Positions 13,170-17,197 of a stretch of DNA of 17,197 bases are shown here, piece after piece. Under the pieces are notes generated by a model, which saw only the letters and a list, made by a program, of their open reading frames with translations, did no database searches and was not told the DNA's origin. Position 1 is the stretch's first letter; every line of letters begins with the position of its first letter. The position numbers and the translations under genes are program-made. The stretch covers positions 534 through 17,730 of the forward strand of contig DAXO01000046.1 in the NCBI GenBank assembly GCA_002506425.1, in the 5' to 3' direction. The DNA is from Methanomassiliicoccaceae archaeon UBA480 (lineage in GTDB: Archaea > Thermoplasmatota > Thermoplasmata > Methanomassiliicoccales > Methanomethylophilaceae).

Positions 13170-14753
13170 ATGCGTCTCTTCTTCTATCTTCGGGAAAGCG
13201 TAGCGGAATCGGCACAGCTTTTTGTCCGGAACGGCGATTCGTCATGCATGGGGCTCTCGTACAGCCGTTCAGGAGGCGCGATCAGGGTATACAGATGCAC
13301 ATCCAAGCGCATGCCCGGAAGGGAGTCTCCCGTTTCATCCAAGGAGTATGTGGGAACGTTCGACGAGGACAGCGGTCTGATCTGTCCCAAGAAGGCTACG
13401 CCGGAGGAGGCGGAGGGGACCGTGCGCGACTGCAATTTCAGAGCACTGGACCGCGGCAGTGTCACACTGGCTCTATGGGCCGCAGAGCAGCTGAATCTTC
13501 CGAGAAGGCTCGAGTCATTGTTCGGGGAATGCGGAAGGACCATATTGGCCATGGCTGTATGCTACTCCGTCAATCCTTTCCTGGGATCCGATGTCGTAGG
13601 GATGTCGAGACTCATGGATCTGGAGAGCATCATAGGTCAGGAAAGGTTGACAGCAAGGATGATCTCGGAGGCCTCCTCCTCGGTGAACCTGGATTCCGTA
13701 CGCAGTTTTTCTCTGGCAGGTATCGATGAGATAAGCGGCCGCATTCGCCTATTCGGGTTGAGAGGGAGCATGGATGAGATGGCCATGGCTTCCCCGGGAA
13801 TCCCACCCTCTGCGAGGAAATGGAATTTCAGGGATGCAGCCGTCGCATTCATTGCAGGCGAGGACGGTGTTCCCCGTTCATTCATCATTCTGGCCGGTCA
13901 TCGCCATGATACGAAGCTACTGACCCGTTTCATTCGGACCTGCGGGTGCGGCAGACCCCCTCTGATCATCCTGAAAAGACAGACAGACGACCCCTGTGCC
14001 GTAGCCCACGCATTGATGGCAGGGTTGGACGTAATAGTCGATTGCATACCGTCTTCGGAACCTGTCAAGAATGCTATGAGAGGATTCGTGGAAGGGGATG
14101 AGGACGGAAGGGTGGAATACGAGGGCTCGGAATACTCCTATGTCCGCAGGACGCTCGGTCTGGATAACGGAGGAAGATGCTGGGAATACGGGCAGGCGGG
14201 CAGATATCGTATCAATCTCTTCGTCTGCAGAAGGGTGGGCGCCGTCTCGATGAAAGGGGCCGAAGTGGAGGAGTATATCGCCAGGCAGATCGTGGCGAAT
14301 ACGGATGCCGGCATCATCGAAGAGGGGCCATCCATGAGAGGTTCCGATATCCCCGAATCCAGCGACATCGGAGATGTGATGTCGTACACGAGGAAGCGCC
14401 GGAATGTGAAGGTGTTCTTGACGAGCTTGGAGGATCTGTCCGAAGTGCTCGATGCCGTGGATGGCAGAGAGAATACGGTGGCGAATGCGAACCATATCGA
14501 CAAGGCTCTGTTCCAGGGAGAATTCTGGAATGATGCGGATCCATGCAGGCTGTTCGCGATGACACTCTCGATATCGATCCGCTCCATGATAGGATTCAGA
14601 TTGAAGCAGGGGCGGTTGAGGGGTACGAATGTCGATCAGGCCTTCGTTCTGGCTTCCGGAGACCGGGTTGTGGTCTGCGGCAACAGAAGGTATGAGGCCA
14701 GATCGGATAAGAGGACGGCAGAGCTTCTTGATGTTGTTATCAACGGTCCGTGA
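13170..14753 (+). CDS. Transposase-like protein (IS1634/IS4-type DDE fold) with altered catalytic residues
   Basis: 527 residues, uninterrupted. The N-terminus (about 36-75: GAIRVYRCTSKRMPG, then SSKEYVGTFDEDSGLICPKK) resembles the N-terminal domain of IS1634/IS4-like transposases (basic strands, then a 'yiGkiDpeTGei' motif). Residues 95-180 match the helical region before the catalytic core. RKWNFRDAAVAFIAGEDGVPRSFIILAGHRHDTKLL (216-251, quoted in parts) occupies the place of the strand holding 'GlPl.y...pGn.sD'. Where these enzymes have 'vlDrGf' with the second catalytic Asp, this protein has LIILKR (265-270), so Lys replaces it. The usual Y-R-E-K signature with the catalytic Glu is not visible. 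The frame is nonetheless intact, which suggests a repurposed rather than decaying gene. An upstream GTG at 13122 is an unlikely alternative start. Function unknown. Confidence 0.6.
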   Translation: MRLFFYLRESVAESAQLFVRNGDSSCMGLSYSRSGGAIRVYRCTSKRMPGRESPVSSKEYVGTFDEDSGLICPKKATPEEAEGTVRDCNFRALDRGSVTLALWAAEQLNLPRRLESLFGECGRTILAMAVCYSVNPFLGSDVVGMSRLMDLESIIGQERLTARMISEASSSVNLDSVRSFSLAGIDEISGRIRLFGLRGSMDEMAMASPGIPPSARKWNFRDAAVAFIAGEDGVPRSFIILAGHRHDTKLLTRFIRTCGCGRPPLIILKRQTDDPCAVAHALMAGLDVIVDCIPSSEPVKNAMRGFVEGDEDGRVEYEGSEYSYVRRTLGLDNGGRCWEYGQAGRYRINLFVCRRVGAVSMKGAEVEEYIARQIVANTDAGIIEEGPSMRGSDIPESSDIGDVMSYTRKRRNVKVFLTSLEDLSEVLDAVDGRENTVANANHIDKALFQGEFWNDADPCRLFAMTLSISIRSMIGFRLKQGRLRGTNVDQAFVLASGDRVVVCGNRRYEARSDKRTAELLDVVINGP

Positions 14754-14778
14754 CGATGTCGCTACGTTTTATTCGGAA

Positions 14779-14803
14779 CGAGCGATGCTCGACGCTTCTT
14801 TTT
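14779..14803 (+). terminator. Hairpin plus T-rich stretch after the transposase-like gene
   Basis: CGAGC (14779-14783), loop GAT, GCTCG (14787-14791), then CTTCTTTTT (14795-14803). This is a small stem followed by a T-rich run, 26 bases after the stop. Confidence 0.45.
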
Positions 14804-14878
14804 AAATACGGCCACTGCAGACATGGAAAAGACCGATTTTGCTTTGGAGTCAGTTTCACAGCAGGAGAATCATGTGGT

Positions 14879-14926
14879 CTTAAAATCAATGCAATGTCGA
14901 ATAAAATGCCAGATATGAAGTGGAGG
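14879..14926 (+). promoter_or_regulatory. Promoter and Shine-Dalgarno site of the membrane-protein gene
   Basis: CTTAAAATC (14879-14887) is TATA-like and would start transcription near 14910. GGAGG (14922-14926) lies eight bases before the ATG at 14935, which decides that start over a GTG at 14920. A second TATA-like TTTTTAAATAC at 14799-14809 could give a longer leader. Confidence 0.5.
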
Positions 14927-14934
14927 ATGGTGAA

Positions 14935-15468
14935 ATGAACAGACTATATCCGATGATCGTCGGATTGGTAGGGGCAGCGATGATAGCCATCGGTGTCTTT
15001 TTGAATTGGATGGAGGTGGCCTTGGTATTCTCCGATGGATCGAAGTTCGTACTCGAATACACCGGATTGGAGATGTACACGGAGTTCGAAGGTGGGGAGG
15101 TCCCGTTCAGGGCGTCCGCTCCTCTGCTGTTCATACTGATCTCTGTATCTGTCGCGCTGTTATCTGTCATAGGATGGAGGATATCCGATGAGGGATCATC
15201 GAGAATAATGCTCTTCGCAGCATGCGTATTCTTCGCCGCGTTGCTAGTCATCGGGATGACCTTTGTGGATCCTGCGATCATGGCTGCCGATCCACCGGCA
15301 GGAACCGGGATCGCAGGGATAGCCGATTGGGTGAAATGCATCGCCGATGGGGATGTGACGCGTGCCAGCATATCGTCGGGCAACGGCATTCTCTTATCGA
15401 TCGTAGGAGGACTCGTGGCTTTGGCTGGAGCCATATTGAATCTTCGTGCGAACACGGAATCGCGTTGA
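14935..15468 (+). CDS. Four-helix membrane protein, unknown function
   Basis: 177 residues beginning MNRLYPMIVGLVGAAMIAIG. Four hydrophobic segments are visible: about 5-25; 60-82 (SAPLLFILISVSVALLSVIGW); 89-111 (SRIMLFAACVFFAALLVIGM); and 150-170 (GILLSIVGGLVALAGAILNL). Between helices 1 and 2 is a polar, probably extracellular loop after FLNWME with an acidic GLEMYTEFEGGEV stretch; a second such loop (about 112-147) separates helices 3 and 4. No cleavable signal peptide is evident. This claudin-like 'W in loop 1, four helices' pattern recurs in many unrelated small membrane proteins, so no function is claimed. A strong GGAGG site supports the start. It stands alone between the transposase-like gene and a 305-base gene-free stretch. 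Confidence 0.75.
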   Translation: MNRLYPMIVGLVGAAMIAIGVFLNWMEVALVFSDGSKFVLEYTGLEMYTEFEGGEVPFRASAPLLFILISVSVALLSVIGWRISDEGSSRIMLFAACVFFAALLVIGMTFVDPAIMAADPPAGTGIAGIADWVKCIADGDVTRASISSGNGILLSIVGGLVALAGAILNLRANTESR

Positions 15469-15773
15469 TTTCGGATCGAAAATCCGGGACCGCGCATCAT
15501 GGGATTCTCCATGGTATGGACGTGGTCTCCGATAGGGGCGTTCGCGCCCCATACCGCCCTCCTTCGAGCGGATCATCATCTTTCGAGAAGGGCGACCAAC
15601 GAGTTGGTAACGGATGAGCGTCATTTCCAAAAGCGATAGGGATCATGTCGCAAATGCGGAATATGGCTGTCCGTCGTTTGATACGGATTCAAAACCACAT
15701 CAGGATGCTCTTCCGCGGTGTCTCCTTCACGCTTACTGTGAAGATATCAGCACCAGTTGACAGATTCTCAAGC
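15469..15773. other. 305-base gene-free stretch with several hairpins
   Basis: I see no credible coding frame or tRNA here. Structures read by eye: CGGAT/ATCCG just after the membrane-gene stop; GGGGCG-TTCG-CGCCCC (15535-15550), a perfect six-base stem with a UUCG tetraloop; ACCAAC-GA-GTTGGT (15595-15608), a near-continuous palindrome; and CTTCAC/GTGAAG (15725-15743) around seven bases, which lies just beyond the stop of the minus-strand ATPase and may end its transcript. The first two probably relate to the 3' end of the membrane-gene transcript. Confidence 0.45.
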
Positions 15774-17147
15774 TTATATGCATCGCAGAAGCGATGCCAT
15801 GTACAGAGGAAGCATGACGAACCCGTCCTCTCTGCGGACGTCCTTGGTGCAGAGTATGTAGGCCTGCCCTAGGCGGTCTCCGAACATCGAGCGGAAGCGG
15901 TCCAATGATTCGTGCCGGATCCATTTGGATGATTTCACTTCGATAGGGCATGCCGCTCTTCCTCTTCTTACCAGGAAATCGATCTCCACTGCATGACGGA
16001 TCGTCTCTCCGTCATCGGACTTCACGGCGTACCGCGAATAGAAGAACAGCCTGTGGCCGGCTGAACGCAGAGCCTGTGCTACGATGTTCTCTGCGAACAT
16101 CCCTTCGTTGATGCCGATCTTGTCGAGGAGTAGCCCCTTGTAGATGTCCTCTTCGGTCGTTCCGCCTGCATCCATCGACATCGTGACTAGCAGTCCGGTA
16201 TCGGCCATGTACAGCTTCATCGTCGATGATTCTTCGCTCATCGCCAATCCTGCCGTCGGGTCGGTGGAATTGAGGCATACGTTGACTATCATCGCATCAG
16301 CCAGCCACATGAACGCGTCGTCGTACTCGCGCATACGGGCGTTCTTGCTGATGCTCGACAGCATGAATCTCTTCTCTTTGCGGTTGAGCTGTGATGGGAT
16401 GCTGTCGAATATTCTGTCGACTCTGTTCTTGTAACCGCCCGCGAACTTCTCGATATCGTTGCGATACAACTCGAGTATCCTTCTCTTCTCCTTTTCGGCG
16501 ATTGCGAAGTCCTTGGTTTCCGCGAATCTCGCAACGACTTTCGGCATTCCTCCGACGAGCATGTACCTTCTGAATTGGTTCATCACGACTTTGTGAGGTC
16601 CGTCTCCAAGCGGAACCAGTTTCTCGAAGCATTGCCGCATGTACGGTCCGGATGTCTCATCGCCCATGGCCCAAAGGAATTCTTCGAAGTCGAGAGGATG
16701 AAGCTCGAATTTCTCCTCTTCGGAAGGCAGGAGTATGTCACGGACGTTTGTCTCGATGGAAAGGAGGGATCCCGTCTCGATATAGTCATAGCGTCCGTCT
16801 TCGACGAGTCTTTTGATCATCTGTCTGGCAGAGGGAAAGAGCTGCACTTCATCGAAGACCACCAAGGAATCGCGCTGATGTAGCCGTACACCATAGGATG
16901 CAGACAGCTTCTCGAAGAATATATCCAGATCGTACGAGTGCTTGTCGAATATATCGATAATGTCTGAATCGACAGCGCTGAAATCGACTATCAGACAGCT
17001 TTTGTATTCCCTTTTACCGAACGATCTTGCCAGGTAGCTCTTCCCGACACGGCGCATCCCTTCGATCAGGAGTGCTGTTTCACCATTGCTCTCCTTCTTC
17101 CATTCGAGCAGTCTTTGATAAGCCTTCCTTCTGAGTTCGATCGCCAT
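15774..17147 (-). CDS. AAA+ ATPase with C-terminal DUF4143 domain
   Basis: 457 residues. Walker A is LIEGMRRVGKSYLARSF (Lys in GKS, about residue 37), Walker B is LVVFDEVQLFPSA (about 95-107) and a sensor-like YIETGSLLSIE follows. The C-terminal DUF4143 part contains the conserved YMLVGGMPKVV segment and ends with VEIDFLVRRGRAACPIEVKSS, a PD-(D/E)XK-like nuclease pattern (D...ExK). Length and order are typical for this family, which is abundant and multi-copy in archaea and gut anaerobes; its cellular role is not established, though defence or toxin-antitoxin-like roles are often suggested. The start at 17147 is preferred over one 12 codons upstream because a TATA-like AAATAC (reversed, around 17172) is about 25 bases away. 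It is monocistronic here. Confidence 0.88.
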   Translation of the reverse strand: MAIELRRKAYQRLLEWKKESNGETALLIEGMRRVGKSYLARSFGKREYKSCLIVDFSAVDSDIIDIFDKHSYDLDIFFEKLSASYGVRLHQRDSLVVFDEVQLFPSARQMIKRLVEDGRYDYIETGSLLSIETNVRDILLPSEEEKFELHPLDFEEFLWAMGDETSGPYMRQCFEKLVPLGDGPHKVVMNQFRRYMLVGGMPKVVARFAETKDFAIAEKEKRRILELYRNDIEKFAGGYKNRVDRIFDSIPSQLNRKEKRFMLSSISKNARMREYDDAFMWLADAMIVNVCLNSTDPTAGLAMSEESSTMKLYMADTGLLVTMSMDAGGTTEEDIYKGLLLDKIGINEGMFAENIVAQALRSAGHRLFFYSRYAVKSDDGETIRHAVEIDFLVRRGRAACPIEVKSSKWIRHESLDRFRSMFGDRLGQAYILCTKDVRREDGFVMLPLYMASLLRCI

Positions 17148-17167
17148 GTTGGCAGAGATACATTGTT

Positions 17168-17175
17168 GGTATTTG
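17168..17175 (-). promoter_or_regulatory. TATA-like box of the AAA+/DUF4143 gene
   Basis: Minus strand AAATACC within TTGCAAATACC, about 25 bases before the start at 17147; it implies a leaderless transcript. Assigned by eye. Confidence 0.35.
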
Positions 17176-17197
17176 CAATACACGGATTCAGACTTCT

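Larger units (their letters stand above)
13131..14842. mobile_element. Possible remnant insertion sequence bounded by imperfect inverted repeats
   Basis: GCAAAATCGATTTTTC (13131-13146) and the reverse complement of 14826-14842 (GCAAAATCGGTCTTTTC) agree at 15 of 17 aligned positions, with one mismatch and one gap. They face each other and enclose the transposase-like gene in about 1.7 kb, a usual insertion-sequence length. No target-site duplication is evident at the outer edges. The enclosed protein lacks normal catalytic residues, so any element is inactive. The repeats are short enough that chance remains possible. Confidence 0.28.

Noticed and set aside
14750..14938. Short frame overlapping the transposase-like stop (ATG at 14756 or an upstream start).
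   Set aside because: It crosses the terminator hairpin and the membrane-gene promoter; residues look random.
15780..15797. Perfect seven-base stem GCATCGC-AGAA-GCGATGC, with a TATA-like sequence just before it on the plus strand.
   Set aside because: It lies in the last coding codons of the minus-strand ATPase and no plus-strand gene starts nearby; likely chance or part of that gene's 3' end.
15645..15872. 75-codon plus-strand frame before and inside the 3' end of the AAA+/DUF4143 gene.
   Set aside because: It runs antisense into a conserved gene and lacks a ribosome binding site or recognisable content.
1..17197. CRISPR arrays, rRNA, replication origin repeats.
   Set aside because: No regularly spaced direct repeats, no rRNA-like segments and no origin-box clusters were seen on reading either strand.

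Overview
The window looks archaeal, most likely a gut-type Thermoplasmata methanogen of the order Methanomassiliicoccales. The lineage is inference. The domain-level evidence is direct: an archaeal-type S-adenosylmethionine synthetase, a FEN-1 flap endonuclease ending in a PCNA-binding box, ribosomal protein L40e, a type IA topoisomerase with C-terminal zinc ribbons, and TATA-like boxes about 26-30 bases before many start codons (short or absent leaders). A receiver-DUF835 protein and a DUF4443 protein fit the same group. The sequence is GC-rich by eye, with AT-rich promoter pockets.

Left part (1-3890). A truncated AAA-ATPase gene (1-133, minus) diverges from a DUF3793 gene (303-1010, plus). 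The DUF3793 TATA box sits between two DtxR-like palindromes, so metal control is likely. DUF3793 converges on a minus-strand rpe-fen operon whose reading frames are disturbed. rpe has lost its stop, apparently through a one-base loss in a homopolymer. fen has lost its stop, apparently through TGA to CGA, and now reads about 195 codons antisense through DUF3793. Diverging from rpe is a small zinc-finger-like gene translationally coupled to RNase Z.

Middle part (3890-10640). An XRE-CBS regulator diverges from mat (SAM synthetase), and the shared promoter region holds a palindrome. Then follow a DUF4443 winged-helix gene coupled to a TIM-barrel (AP endonuclease/xylose isomerase-like) gene, rpl40e, and a receiver-DUF835 gene two bases ahead of enolase. 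Behind enolase is a 365-base gene-free stretch with two hairpins, several TATA-like boxes, a palindrome and a foldable leader, ending at a small zinc-ribbon gene.

Right part (10697-17197). topA (minus) is followed by a more accessory-looking segment: a full-length but catalytically altered DDE-transposase-like gene flanked by short imperfect inverted repeats, an orphan four-helix membrane protein, a 305-base gene-free stretch with hairpins, and an AAA+/DUF4143 ATPase gene (minus). I see no CRISPR array, no convincing tRNA or rRNA gene, and no intact insertion sequence. The best leads are the metal-type double operator, the possible SAM-sensing XRE-CBS/mat pair, the inactive transposase-like protein, and the fen/DUF3793 antisense collision.
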